In this document: one piece after another, positions 42,357-51,458 of the stretch
How positions within the stretch are numbered: position 1 is the first letter of the stretch
How the letters are laid out: each line of letters starts with the position of its first letter
Program-made: the position numbers and the translations under genes
Assembly (NCBI RefSeq): GCF_000455325.1
Contig: NZ_HG322951.1
Location: 979,005-1,043,004, forward strand
Direction of reading: 5' to 3'
Length of the DNA: 64,000 nt
Origin: Mycolicibacterium septicum DSM 44393
Lineage (GTDB): Bacteria; Actinomycetota; Actinomycetes; Mycobacteriales; Mycobacteriaceae
The notes under the pieces: model-generated
Told to the model about the DNA's origin: nothing
What the model saw: the letters and a program-made list of their open reading frames with translations, nothing else
Databases searched by the model: none

Positions 42357-42980
42357 GTGGAGAAGGACGACGGTCGATCTGCTGAATCCCCACGGCCGAT
42401 GACGCGGCGACGTATCGAGACGCGTCAGCGGCTGCTGGATGCGGCGTTCGAGGTGTTCGCTGCAAAAGGTTTTGGGCGCACCAGGATTGACGACATCTGT
42501 CAGGCCTCGGGGTACACCAAGGGTGCGTTCTACTCGAACTTCGGAACGTTGGACGAGTTGTTCTTGGCGCTGTACCGCGAGCAGTCTCGTGAGTTCGCGG
42601 AGCACACCGTGAGATTCCTGGACGCCGAACCGTTCGAAACCGTCGACGCCACGATTCAGGCCTGGGCGCAGGCTCTGCCCATCAACCGGGATTGGTTGCT
42701 GATCAACACCGACTTCGTCCTTTATGCCGCTCGCCGGCCCGACGTGCAGCTGGAGCTCGCGACCGAACGCTCGCAGATGCGCGAGGACTTCGCCCACATG
42801 ATCGCCGGCCATATCGGCGACCGGGTGTCGAAGTTGCCGGAGTCGCTGCCCACGCCGGTCGATGTGGCGCGCGCGCTGGTCACGGTCTATGACGGGGCCA
42901 TCGCGCAGCTCATCCTCGACATGGACGAACAGGCGGTGCGCAAGCATTTCGCGGACATCGCCAGTGCGCTGTTTCGGTAG
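42357..42980 (+). CDS. TetR-family transcriptional regulator
   Basis: A 207-residue regulator with the helix-turn-helix TRIDDICQASGYTKGAFYSN, followed by FGTLDELFLALY. The GTG at 42357 is seven bases from the operator, consistent with a leaderless transcript; ATG 42399 is an alternative. It probably represses itself and the divergent secreted propeller protein. Confidence 0.9.
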   Translation: MEKDDGRSAESPRPMTRRRIETRQRLLDAAFEVFAAKGFGRTRIDDICQASGYTKGAFYSNFGTLDELFLALYREQSREFAEHTVRFLDAEPFETVDATIQAWAQALPINRDWLLINTDFVLYAARRPDVQLELATERSQMREDFAHMIAGHIGDRVSKLPESLPTPVDVARALVTVYDGAIAQLILDMDEQAVRKHFADIASALFR

Positions 42981-43076
42981 AGCTCACATTCCGGTTGACG
43001 CCGGTGTGAACAGCTCCTTACCGGACGGATACGGCCGGGAAACTGGATCGCCGAGGGGTACTGCGACCGTAGGGCG

Positions 43077-43361
43077 ATGACGGCAGACCCTGTTGATCCA
43101 CTCTGGCTTCGGCCGGTGGCCGCGCCGGCACCGGTGGTCAACCTGGCTCCCCGGGCCAGCGCCGATGTGCGCCAGGCACAGGCGTTCATCGCACTTCTCG
43201 AGGCCGAGATGGCCGACCTCCAGTCGCAATTGGCGCGGATCGACGACCGGGTCAGGGCCGGACGGCCCGGTGCCCATCATCATCAGACCGCGGTGCGCAC
43301 ACGACTCAACGAGGTGAGGCGCCTACTCGACGCCCTTATCTTCCGTTTTCCTTCCGCCTGA
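43077..43361 (+). CDS. Small coiled-coil protein of unknown function
   Basis: A 94-residue protein from ATG 43077, preceded by AGGG. Residues about 30-65 are helical with heptads (QAQAFIALLEAEMADLQSQL), a likely coiled coil. No signal peptide is present. I do not recognise it. Its last 26 bases overlap the end of the convergent PaiB-like frame. Confidence 0.6.
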   Translation: MTADPVDPLWLRPVAAPAPVVNLAPRASADVRQAQAFIALLEAEMADLQSQLARIDDRVRAGRPGAHHHQTAVRTRLNEVRRLLDALIFRFPSA

Positions 43362-44007
43362 GCTTCCAGTCGCCGATCGCGGCCAGGCGTCGGCGCTGCT
43401 GGGCCGCGGCCGCGGTGTCCAGGCCATGCCCGCGCTGTTCGAGGTTTTCGATGACCCGCTCGCGATGCTCGATCGGGTTGGCATCGTCGTACTTGAACTT
43501 GGCTTCCACCCGCAGTACCTCAAGGCGTATGCCGCGAATGCCGGGCAGCATGCGTCCGTACGGGTCTTCGCCGACGGCGACGGTGGCGTGGCGGCCTTCG
43601 GGCTGGAAGTCGGCGAGTTGAGCGGCCAGGATACGGGTCTTGCCTTCGGGGTCATCCAAAATCGTTGGGCGGCAGATGAACTGAACCGATGAATAGTAGC
43701 TCGTCGGCACTCCGTCCTCATCGGGGCCGCCGGCCTTGGCGCGCCAATAGGTGGGGATGAACGCGTAGTCACCGATCACGGTCAGGCGTACCTCGGTGGC
43801 GGCCTCCAGGTGCGGCCAGACCGGGTTGGGGCGGGCCAGATGCAGCAGCAGTTCGCCGCCGGCGTGGGTGAAGTGGGTGGGCACCATCAGCGGTGCGGAA
43901 GCCGGGTCGACGTTGTTCACCGCAAGGATGCCGAATCGGTCGGTGCCGGCCAGCCAGTTCTGCCATTCGGCCTCGTCGAGGGCGGCGTCCCATGGGTGGA
44001 TCAACAT
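43336..44007 (-). CDS. PaiB-like FMN-binding protein
   Basis: From ATG 44007, with AAGGAG upstream, the protein has 223 residues. FGILAVNNVDPASAPLMVPT, then HFTHAGGELLLHLARPNPVW and GDYAFIPTYW are the split-barrel FMN-binding motifs of the PaiB/FMN-binding negative transcriptional regulator family. The C-terminal 40 residues are charged and helical. It starts two bases after the stop of an XRE-cupin regulator, forming an operon. Confidence 0.83.
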   Translation of the reverse strand: MLIHPWDAALDEAEWQNWLAGTDRFGILAVNNVDPASAPLMVPTHFTHAGGELLLHLARPNPVWPHLEAATEVRLTVIGDYAFIPTYWRAKAGGPDEDGVPTSYYSSVQFICRPTILDDPEGKTRILAAQLADFQPEGRHATVAVGEDPYGRMLPGIRGIRLEVLRVEAKFKYDDANPIEHRERVIENLEQRGHGLDTAAAAQQRRRLAAIGDWKLRRKENGR

Positions 44008-44008
44008 G

Positions 44009-44641
44009 TCATTCTCCTTGCCTGCGGTGGGCGGATGGGGGTGACGCGTCCGGTCGGTTAGTGGGGGATCCGACACCGGGTTCGAACACCGTCAGGGAGA
44101 ACCGCGCCGGGGCGGCGTGCGGGTTGGCGTACGCGTGGTCGACGTCGCCGGGGAAGGACACCGCGTCCCCGGTCTCCAGGGTGATCGCCTGGTCGTCGAT
44201 CTCGACGGTGATCGCGCCCTCGAGCACGTGAATCAGCTCCTCGGTGCCGGCTGCGTGGGCCTCACTGGCGTGACGGTCACCGGGGCCCAGAGACCAGTCC
44301 CATAGTTCGACGACATCCGGCGGGGCGGTGCCGGCCACCAGAACGCCACGCCCGCCGGCCGCGCCGCTCCACAGTTGCGCACCGTCACCGGCGCGGGTGA
44401 TCTTCACCGGGCGGGTCTCCGGGGGCTCTACCAGGGCGGGCAGCCCGACACCCAGCGCGTCGCTGAGCCGCAGCAGCGTTCCGACGCTGGGGTTGACCTC
44501 GCCGTGCTCGACGCTGATGACCATGCGCCGGCTGACCGATGCGGCGGCGGCAAGCTGATCCAGCGTCCAGCCCCGGGCCGCGCGTTCCTGTTTCACGCGG
44601 GCGCCGATCGCGGTGGCCAGCTTGGCCGCGGCCTCATCCAT
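44009..44641 (-). CDS. XRE-family regulator with C-terminal cupin domain
   Basis: A 210-residue protein from ATG 44641. The N-terminal helix-turn-helix is GWTLDQLAAAASVSRRMVIS, then VEHGEVNPSVGTLLRLSDAL. The cupin domain (residues about 80-185) has EELIHVLEGAITVEIDDQAI and DAVSFPGDVDHAYANP. Such regulators sense small metabolites. GTGCAATATATCGCAC just upstream may be its site. It heads an operon with the PaiB-like protein. Confidence 0.9.
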   Translation of the reverse strand: MDEAAAKLATAIGARVKQERAARGWTLDQLAAAASVSRRMVISVEHGEVNPSVGTLLRLSDALGVGLPALVEPPETRPVKITRAGDGAQLWSGAAGGRGVLVAGTAPPDVVELWDWSLGPGDRHASEAHAAGTEELIHVLEGAITVEIDDQAITLETGDAVSFPGDVDHAYANPHAAPARFSLTVFEPGVGSPTNRPDASPPSAHRRQGE

Positions 44642-44697
44642 CAGTGCAATATATCGCACTCAAAGTGCATGACTCAGTGATCCGGTGTCGGCCCGGG

Positions 44698-46020
44698 TCA
44701 GTATTCGTGTAGGTGTTCGCGCAGTGTGGTGCCGGTGTAGCGCTCCCGGTAGCGGCCCCGCCGTTGTAGCTCTGGCACCACCCAGTCGACGAACTCCTCG
44801 TAGCAGCCGGGGGTGAATGTGGTCGCCAACATGAAGCCGTCGGCGCCGCCGTCATCGAGATAGGTCTCCATCTGATCGACGATGTCGGCAGCGGTCCCCA
44901 CCGCCACGGGCATTCCCATGCCTTGGGCGTAGATCAGAGCGGCCTCCTTCACGGTGACTGGCGCGCCGTCTTTCGCGTACAGGATCGACTCGAACAGCCC
45001 CTGGATACCGGGCACTTCGATGTCGGCGACATTCTCGTCGAGCGAGTACTGGGAGAAATCGAGGCCGAAGTGGCCTGAGATCCAGGCCAATGCTCCCTCA
45101 AGCGGTATGCACTCCTTGATCCGCTCGAACTTGTCCTCCGCCTGCGCCCGGCTCTCGCCGACAACCGTCTGTAAGCCGAAGATCCGCTTGACGCTGCCCG
45201 GCTCGCGACCGAATCGCTCGGTCGCCCGGTGCTCGAGATCGGCCGAGTACTCCTGCATCCGGGCGATCGTGGGATGGACCGCGAAGACGGCCTCGGCATG
45301 CTTCGCCGCGAAATCCCGGCCCCGATCCGAGGAGCCGGCCTGCCACAGAACAGGGTGGCGCTGAGGCGAGGGGGCGACGAAATGTCTTCCCCTGCAACTG
45401 AAGTACTTTCCTTCGTGGGTGACCTCGTGAATCTTGTCGGGGTCACCGTAGACCCCGGATGCCTTGTCGGCGACGGCGGCGCCATCCTCCCAGGAACCCC
45501 AGAGCTTGTAACAGACCTCCATGTACTCCTCGAGGCGTTCGTAACGATCTCCGCGTTCGCGACCGTCGACGCCGTACGCGTTCCACTCGCCATGGGAGAA
45601 CGACGACACGATATTCCAGGCGATGCGCCCTTTGGACTGATAGTCCAGTGTGGACAGCCGGCGGCTCATGGAATAGGGATGCTCGAAGGCCGTCGAGAGC
45701 GTCACGCCGATGCCGAGCCGGTCGGTTACCGTGGCAATCGCCGGGACGATGGTCGACGGCTCGTTGCAGGGGAATTGCACCGCGTACTTCACGCTCGCGT
45801 CCGACGAGCCCTGATATGTGGCATACGGTGCGAGTTGGTCAGCGATGAAGATGGCGTCGAACAACCCGCGCTCAAGAACTCGTGCGATGTGCTGCCAATA
45901 GTCGTAGTGCCCGAAGTCCCAGTTGACCTTGTCGCGGGGATGGCGCCACATGCCAGTCGCGTGACTGTTGAATCCGTTCTGCATGAACCCGAGCAGGTGT
46001 GCCTTCTTCTTCGGTGACAT
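44698..46020 (-). CDS. Flavin-dependent monooxygenase of the NtaA/SnaA/DszA family
   Basis: A 440-residue luciferase-fold protein. GLFDAIFIADQLAPYATYQG, GVTLSTAFEHPYSMSRRLST and LDYQSKGRIAWNIVSSFSHG, then HPVLWQAGSSDRGRDFAAKH are the characteristic motifs of the NtaA/SnaA/DszA group. These use reduced FMN from a separate reductase to oxidise nitrilotriacetate, sulfones or similar substrates. The true substrate is not known. No flavin reductase is adjacent. Confidence 0.92.
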   Translation of the reverse strand: MSPKKKAHLLGFMQNGFNSHATGMWRHPRDKVNWDFGHYDYWQHIARVLERGLFDAIFIADQLAPYATYQGSSDASVKYAVQFPCNEPSTIVPAIATVTDRLGIGVTLSTAFEHPYSMSRRLSTLDYQSKGRIAWNIVSSFSHGEWNAYGVDGRERGDRYERLEEYMEVCYKLWGSWEDGAAVADKASGVYGDPDKIHEVTHEGKYFSCRGRHFVAPSPQRHPVLWQAGSSDRGRDFAAKHAEAVFAVHPTIARMQEYSADLEHRATERFGREPGSVKRIFGLQTVVGESRAQAEDKFERIKECIPLEGALAWISGHFGLDFSQYSLDENVADIEVPGIQGLFESILYAKDGAPVTVKEAALIYAQGMGMPVAVGTAADIVDQMETYLDDGGADGFMLATTFTPGCYEEFVDWVVPELQRRGRYRERYTGTTLREHLHEY

Positions 46021-46260
46021 GTAGCCCTTCCTGGCTCGCGCTGAACGTCGACGACGGAGCCGGTGTGAATGCCATGACGTCCGGTGCGGTCATGAGCCGA
46101 GGCAACATAGCCCAATGCGGATCTCGCTGAGGAGCGTTGCGATCAGGTGGATCCGAATCGGCCGCCCCGCCGGAATCGAGTAGTCGCCTACGCGTGTGCT
46201 GATGACACGCAGGGAAAAGACTGGAAACCGCGATATCCCGACGCAACCGAGGTAGGCGTT

Positions 46261-48312
46261 ATGTCCAACGTGTTCATGGAACCCGACCACTGCCGGTTGG
46301 TTCGCCGCGTTGCTGCGATCACTGCCGGTGACCTGACCTCAACGCAGATCAACAAGGTCGTCGACGGCGACCTCGATCTGCTCAAGGGCCTCCCGCAGTC
46401 CGGCAAGGACAAGGTGGCCGCTCTGGTCAAGCCGCAGATGCGGGGTGAACTGGAGAAGATCATCGGTCCGACGACCGATTTCGTGCCGATCTACTACGTC
46501 GAGATGGCGAGGCTGTCCGCGCGAGCGGTGGCGCGCGTCATCGACGGGAAGCGCAGGCCGCTGGGCACCGGCGTGATGGTGTCACCTCGGTTGTTCATGA
46601 CCAACAACCACGTCATCGCGGACGCCCAGAGTGCCGCGTCGACCTCGATCCAGTTCAACTACCAACTCGACATCGATGACGTGCCCGCCGCGGTCACGGA
46701 GTTTCGCCTCGACCCGGCGACGTTCTTCTGGACCAGCGCCGAAAACGAACTCGACGTATCGCTGATCGCCGTCGGACCCCGTTCGGCGGGAGACGGAAAC
46801 CTGCCGGACTTCGGTTGGAGCGCACTGTCATCGGCTCAGGACAAACACGCCGAAGGCGACCACGTCACGATCATCGAACATCCCGAAGCCGACTACAAAC
46901 AGATCGCACTACGCGAGAACCGGGTCATCGGTCGCGGAAAGAAGGGTGTCACGCTGTATTACGCCGCCGACACGCTGCACGGCTCAAGCGGTAGCCCGGT
47001 GTTCAACGATCAATTCGTGCTGGTCGCCCTGCACCACGCGGGTGGCGGCCACAACGACACCGAGCTCGAAGACGGTCAGCCCGTGCCGGACGACTGCAAC
47101 GAGGGCATCCGGATCAGCGCCATCATCGAAGCACTCCGTATCCGCCATGACCAATTGCCTTCCGGTCTGAGGGATCTGCTGGCCGAAGCGCTCAACCCCC
47201 CGGCCGCCGCCACCCCGTTGGAGGCGACGACGACCGTGCCGGGTCAGGTCACTGGTGGCGGCACCCCGGTTGTCGGCGCGTCACCGTCAGTGGTGACCGC
47301 CGACTTGTTCCTGCCGCGACTGACCATCACCGGCAATGCGCCCGGACTCGATTCGTCGGCCCCGATTGTCGCCATCACCGACGAAGCGCCGGCTGCCGCC
47401 CAACCATCGATCCTCGAACGTAATGACGCGCCGAACCCGGACTACAGCAACCGCTCCGGCTACGATCCGGAGTTCTTGTCCAAAGCCGTCGCCGTTCCGT
47501 CCATCCCGGCCAAGTTGCTGGCGCAGTGCGCAGTTCCGAAAGGCCTCAGGCGATCGACGGCCAACGTCGTGCTGCGCTACCACCACTTCAGCCTGGTGAT
47601 CCGGGCTGACCGGCGGATGCCGCTGTTCACCATCGTCAACATCGACGGCCGCCGATTGCGCAAGATCAACCGCACGACCGGAGAGGTCGAGGCTGTCGAG
47701 ACCTGGTACGTCGATCCTCGCCTACGACCCGAGCAGCAGCTCGACCAGGATGTGTTCGACCGGCAGAAGCCGCGGTTGTTCGACCGTGGCCACATGGTGC
47801 GTCGCCTCGATCCGGCCTGGGGCAGTCCGGTCGCCGCAAAACAGGCCGCCGACGACACATTCCACTTCGCCAACTGCTGCCCCCAGATCTCGGCATTCAA
47901 CCAGCACCTCTGGGCCAAGATCGAGAACTACGCCCTCGACAACGCCGGTGCCGAGAAGCGGCAGATCACCGTCATCACCGGCCCGGTGTTCGGCAGCAAC
48001 GATCCGTTGTACCGGGGTGTCAATGTGCCGCGGCAGTTCTGGAAGATCGTCGTTCGGGTCAGTGCCGAGGACGGCAATCTCCGTGCCACCGCGTTCTTGG
48101 CCGATCAGAACGCGGCGTTGGACGCGGCCTTCGGCTCCGACACCGAATCCTTCACCGACATCGACAAAGTCGTCATGTTCCAGAAATCCGTCGCCGACAT
48201 CGAGCGGCTTTCGGGGCTGTCGTTCGGAGCGCTGCGCGACCACGACACCATGACAGTGGGACTCGAGGCGGTTGCACCCCCGCTGGGCTCGCTGGATGAG
48301 GCCGGCTGGTGA
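46261..48312 (+). CDS. Trypsin-like protease fused to a DNA/RNA non-specific endonuclease
   Basis: From ATG 46261 (GAGGTAG upstream) the protein has 683 residues; 38 more codons are open upstream but have no RBS. Residues 1-75 are a helical N-terminal domain. A trypsin-like serine protease follows, with the triad His117 (TNNHVIA), Asp165 (ENELDVSLIAV) and Ser245 (GSSGSPVFN). A Pro/Thr/Ala linker spans about 313-390. The C-terminal endonuclease has DRGHMVRR (His511), then TFHFANCCPQ (Asn538) and FNQHLWAKIE (Asn547, Glu555). All key residues of both enzymes appear present. No signal peptide is visible. The stop overlaps the next gene by four bases. Confidence 0.9.
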   Translation: MSNVFMEPDHCRLVRRVAAITAGDLTSTQINKVVDGDLDLLKGLPQSGKDKVAALVKPQMRGELEKIIGPTTDFVPIYYVEMARLSARAVARVIDGKRRPLGTGVMVSPRLFMTNNHVIADAQSAASTSIQFNYQLDIDDVPAAVTEFRLDPATFFWTSAENELDVSLIAVGPRSAGDGNLPDFGWSALSSAQDKHAEGDHVTIIEHPEADYKQIALRENRVIGRGKKGVTLYYAADTLHGSSGSPVFNDQFVLVALHHAGGGHNDTELEDGQPVPDDCNEGIRISAIIEALRIRHDQLPSGLRDLLAEALNPPAAATPLEATTTVPGQVTGGGTPVVGASPSVVTADLFLPRLTITGNAPGLDSSAPIVAITDEAPAAAQPSILERNDAPNPDYSNRSGYDPEFLSKAVAVPSIPAKLLAQCAVPKGLRRSTANVVLRYHHFSLVIRADRRMPLFTIVNIDGRRLRKINRTTGEVEAVETWYVDPRLRPEQQLDQDVFDRQKPRLFDRGHMVRRLDPAWGSPVAAKQAADDTFHFANCCPQISAFNQHLWAKIENYALDNAGAEKRQITVITGPVFGSNDPLYRGVNVPRQFWKIVVRVSAEDGNLRATAFLADQNAALDAAFGSDTESFTDIDKVVMFQKSVADIERLSGLSFGALRDHDTMTVGLEAVAPPLGSLDEAGW

Positions 48313-49589
48313 GTGTCACCAAGGAAGATGTCGACCGGATGGGCGGCCGCTACTCGGTCGAGGTGCGCCGAAAAGCCATGCATCGGATGAACTCCGGTGA
48401 GGCTGTCGCGGCGATAGCGGAGGACACCGGCATCAGCCGGTCGACGCTGTCCCGCTGGAAGAACGCCACCAACGGCCGGCGTTCGCACGCTCAGCTGGCC
48501 GCCGCCCCCGCGCAGCCACCCGCCCGGCGCGGGGCAAAGCTCGCCGATGTCACCGGCGTCGGAATCACCGACCGATGGGGAGTCACCGCAACCGATCTCG
48601 GCGCATCGGTTCTGGCTCCGAACGGCACCCTGGTCTCGGTGTTCGGCGACACATTCTCGGGCGTGCACGTCGGGGAAGGCCTGTGGCGGGCTCCTGTGGT
48701 CCTCATCGGCTCCGGCGACGCGCAACACCCCATCCGCTATGAAGATGCCGGCGGGTCTGATCCGAACTTCGCGCAACAACTGTGGTTCTACATCCATGAT
48801 GACCCCAGCACCGGATGGAGTCACGGAGGAATCAGCACGGTGCTGCCGTCGGACTTGCTGCGTGTCGACGACACCCTGTATCTGCACGCCATCGTCAATC
48901 GTGGCTTCCCGAACGTCATCTGGACCGAGATCTGGTCCTCGACCGACAACGGGATCACCTGGCACCACATGGGGGAGAAGGCGAAGTTCGCCGCAGACCT
49001 GCATCACGGCCAGGCCCAGTGCTGGTCGTGGGACTATGAACCCGACGACGGGTGGGTCTACGTGGTATCCACCGGTTTTCAACGAGACAAGGGCATCATC
49101 CTGCGGCGCGTACGGCCCGACGGTATCGGTGACAACACCCGATACGTCGGATGGGGCTGGGATGGTCAGCGTTGGGGATGGGGCAATGAGCCGACACCGA
49201 TCACTCCCGCGGACGAGCACTGGGGGGAACTGACGCTGCGGCGCCTGGCGCCCGGAAAGTGGGTGCTCGGTGGCTTCCTGGCGTCGCAGTACGCTCTCGG
49301 CTACCGCGTCATCGCCTCGCCGACGGCCAACCTCCATCAGACCCCGATTCAGACACCGGTGGTCGGCACGACGTGGGAGCAGGAGGACCATGCCGATGGC
49401 GCAGTGGCGCAACTCTACGGCGGATACGTCCTGCCGGGCGCGCAACTCGACGTCGTCGGCGGCACAGGCCTGGTTGTCTCGCAATGGAACACCGACACCG
49501 GATATCCCTATCGGGTGATGCAGTTCCGGGTCACCCTCGCAGACACGACCGCGGTGGTCCACAACCCGGCCGACCCGAGAAACATGTAG
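48309..49589 (+). CDS. Transposase-like helix-turn-helix fused to a DUF4185 domain
   Basis: A 426-residue protein from GTG 48309, which overlaps the stop of the protease-nuclease gene. Residues about 14-55 form a helix-turn-helix (RRKAMHRMNSGEAVAAIAED, then TGISRSTLSRWKNA) of the type found in transposase OrfA proteins. After a Pro/Ala linker the DUF4185 domain begins (VTGVGITDRWGVTATDLGAS) and runs to the end with VFGDTFSG and repeated Trp-rich propeller strands. DUF4185 members include mycobacterial endo-D-arabinanases (GH183). The enzyme domain has no secretion signal; instead it carries a possible DNA-binding domain. Confidence 0.82.
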   Translation: MSVTKEDVDRMGGRYSVEVRRKAMHRMNSGEAVAAIAEDTGISRSTLSRWKNATNGRRSHAQLAAAPAQPPARRGAKLADVTGVGITDRWGVTATDLGASVLAPNGTLVSVFGDTFSGVHVGEGLWRAPVVLIGSGDAQHPIRYEDAGGSDPNFAQQLWFYIHDDPSTGWSHGGISTVLPSDLLRVDDTLYLHAIVNRGFPNVIWTEIWSSTDNGITWHHMGEKAKFAADLHHGQAQCWSWDYEPDDGWVYVVSTGFQRDKGIILRRVRPDGIGDNTRYVGWGWDGQRWGWGNEPTPITPADEHWGELTLRRLAPGKWVLGGFLASQYALGYRVIASPTANLHQTPIQTPVVGTTWEQEDHADGAVAQLYGGYVLPGAQLDVVGGTGLVVSQWNTDTGYPYRVMQFRVTLADTTAVVHNPADPRNM

Positions 49590-49672
49590 GGAGCAGTTCC
49601 CAGTTTGGACTTGCTGGTCCATTTTTCTCGAGCCACGCTCGTGAGGTATCAGCGTGTGACTGGAGGTGTGCA

Positions 49673-50554
49673 GTGAATCTCGGTGAGTTCGGTGTCTGGC
49701 AACCGGCCTATGCCACAACACCCGAAATGGCCAAGCGGATCGAGGCCCTTGGCTACACGACCTTGTGGTTGGGTGGCCCGGAGCCGGATCTGTCGGGGAT
49801 CGACGAACTGCTGGCCGCCACGGACCATTTGGTGGTGGCCAGCAGCATCTACAACATCTACCGCGGTGATGCTGCCACGTTGGCGGCAGCGTACCGGCGG
49901 ATCGAGCGGTCATATCCGGACCGCCTGCTGCTGGGCATCGGCGTGGGCCACCCTGAACAGGTTGGCGACTACCGCACCCCGATGGCCGCGCTGAACGGAT
50001 TCCTCGATGCGCTCGATCAGCACGGGTTGCCCCGCGAGAAGAGGGCGCTGGCCGCACTCGGCCCGAAGATGCTCGCCCTGGCGGGCGAGCGCGCTGCCGG
50101 GTCGGTGCCCTATCTCGTCACGCCCGAGCACACCTGGCGCGCACGGGTGGCGTTGGGGCCGCAGCGGATACTTGCACCCGAGCAGAAGGTGGTTCTGCAG
50201 TCCGACCCTGAACGGGCGCGTGCTCTCGCACGTCCACGGATCAAGCACCCGTATCTCGGATTGGTGAACTACACCAACAACTTACGGCGACTCGGCTTCG
50301 CGGATGAGGATCTGGCCGGCGACGGGAGCGACCGGTTGATCGACCAGCTGGCTGTGCACGGTGACGCGGCGACGGTCGCGCGCGGATTGCGTGAGCATCT
50401 CGCGGCCGGGGCGAATCACGTGCAGATCCAGGTGGTGGGCGAGCATTCGGCGCCGCACCCGCAGATGCCCGAGGTTCTGCTCCAGGTGTATGACGACGAC
50501 GCGTTCGGGATCTACGAAACCCTCGCCGGCGCTTTGGGAATCGCGCCCGGGTGA
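49673..50554 (+). CDS. F420-dependent LLM-class oxidoreductase
   Basis: From GTG 49673 (TGGAGGTG upstream) the protein has 293 residues. GEFGVWQPAYATTPEMAKRI, then EALGYTTLWLGG, RLLLGIGVGHPEQVGDYRTP and AGANHVQIQVVGEH fit the luciferase-like barrel of mycobacterial F420-dependent proteins. The reaction and substrate are unknown. A larger in-frame extension upstream lies inside the DUF4185 gene and is rejected. Confidence 0.88.
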   Translation: MNLGEFGVWQPAYATTPEMAKRIEALGYTTLWLGGPEPDLSGIDELLAATDHLVVASSIYNIYRGDAATLAAAYRRIERSYPDRLLLGIGVGHPEQVGDYRTPMAALNGFLDALDQHGLPREKRALAALGPKMLALAGERAAGSVPYLVTPEHTWRARVALGPQRILAPEQKVVLQSDPERARALARPRIKHPYLGLVNYTNNLRRLGFADEDLAGDGSDRLIDQLAVHGDAATVARGLREHLAAGANHVQIQVVGEHSAPHPQMPEVLLQVYDDDAFGIYETLAGALGIAPG

Positions 50555-50560
50555 CCGGTG

Positions 50561-51367
50561 TCAGCGAGTCGTGCCGCGCGCACCCTGCCACACGGTGTCG
50601 AACGGTGCGTTACCGCTGATCCGATCGACGATTCCGGCGGTGGTGAAGTCCTTGGCCAGGCGCACTGCCTCCGGGACACCGGCCCCCTTGGCCAGCTCGG
50701 CGGTGATCGCCGCTGCCAGAGTGCATCCCGCGCCCGCGACGCGGGCGTGTCCGACCTTCGGTGCGCGCAGGATCTCGGCGTCGTCGCCGTCGAAGAGGAC
50801 GTCGACCGCGTCGTCGCCGGGAAACTCGACGCCGCCCTTCACGAGGACATAGCGGGGGCCGAGGTCGGCGATGCGTCGGGCAGATTCGACGAGGTCGTCG
50901 ATCGAGGAGATGGCGTCCATCCCGGCGAGGGTGCGGGCCTCGAAGAGGTTCGGGGTGACGACGGTCGCCAGTGGCAGGATCTGACGGCGCAGGGCGGTGT
51001 CGGTGTCGAGCGCGGCGCCGGGTTCCTGCCCTTTGCAGATCAGCACGGGGTCGACGACGATGTGCCGCCAGGATTGGACGGCGAGCGCGCCGGCGACGAC
51101 GTCGATCGTTGCGGGGGTGCCGAGCATGCCGATCTTGACGACATCGAGGTCGTACGCCGACGTCGCCGCCTCGATCTGATCGGCGATCACCTGTGGATCG
51201 ACGGGCACGAACCGGTGGCCCCAGCTGGCTTTGGGGTCGAACGACACGATGCAGGTCACGGTGCCCACGCCGTAGGTGCCGAGCTCCTGAAAGGTGCGCA
51301 GGTCGGCCTGCAGGCCGGCGCCGCCGGTGGCTTCGGACCCGGCGATGACATACGAGAGATCGACCAC
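50561..51367 (-). CDS. ThiD/PdxK-type kinase
   Basis: About 268 residues from GTG 51367. YVIAGSEATGGAGLQADLRT, then FQELGTYGVG and IVVDPVLICKGQEPGAALDT, VTPNLFEA and ILVKGGV-like (YVLVKGGVEF) and VAGAGCTLAAAIT match the ribokinase-fold hydroxymethylpyrimidine or pyridoxine kinases. GAGCTLAAA supplies the anion hole and its cysteine is typical of ThiD/PdxY-like enzymes. The choice between thiamine and vitamin B6 roles cannot be made from sequence alone. It is divergent from PhzF. Confidence 0.87.
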   Translation of the reverse strand: MVDLSYVIAGSEATGGAGLQADLRTFQELGTYGVGTVTCIVSFDPKASWGHRFVPVDPQVIADQIEAATSAYDLDVVKIGMLGTPATIDVVAGALAVQSWRHIVVDPVLICKGQEPGAALDTDTALRRQILPLATVVTPNLFEARTLAGMDAISSIDDLVESARRIADLGPRYVLVKGGVEFPGDDAVDVLFDGDDAEILRAPKVGHARVAGAGCTLAAAITAELAKGAGVPEAVRLAKDFTTAGIVDRISGNAPFDTVWQGARGTTR

Positions 51368-51458
51368 GTGGGTGAGCGTACGCCTGAGCTGTGAGCGCCC
51401 GACATGAACTCGGCGGATACTGGCGTACGTTGCTGCGCTCTTCAGAGGTGGGAGGACC

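Noticed and set aside
46147..46260. Longer start for the protease-nuclease
   Set aside because: The added 38 residues are low-quality, without an RBS; GAGGTAG supports ATG 46261. It is kept as a possibility only.
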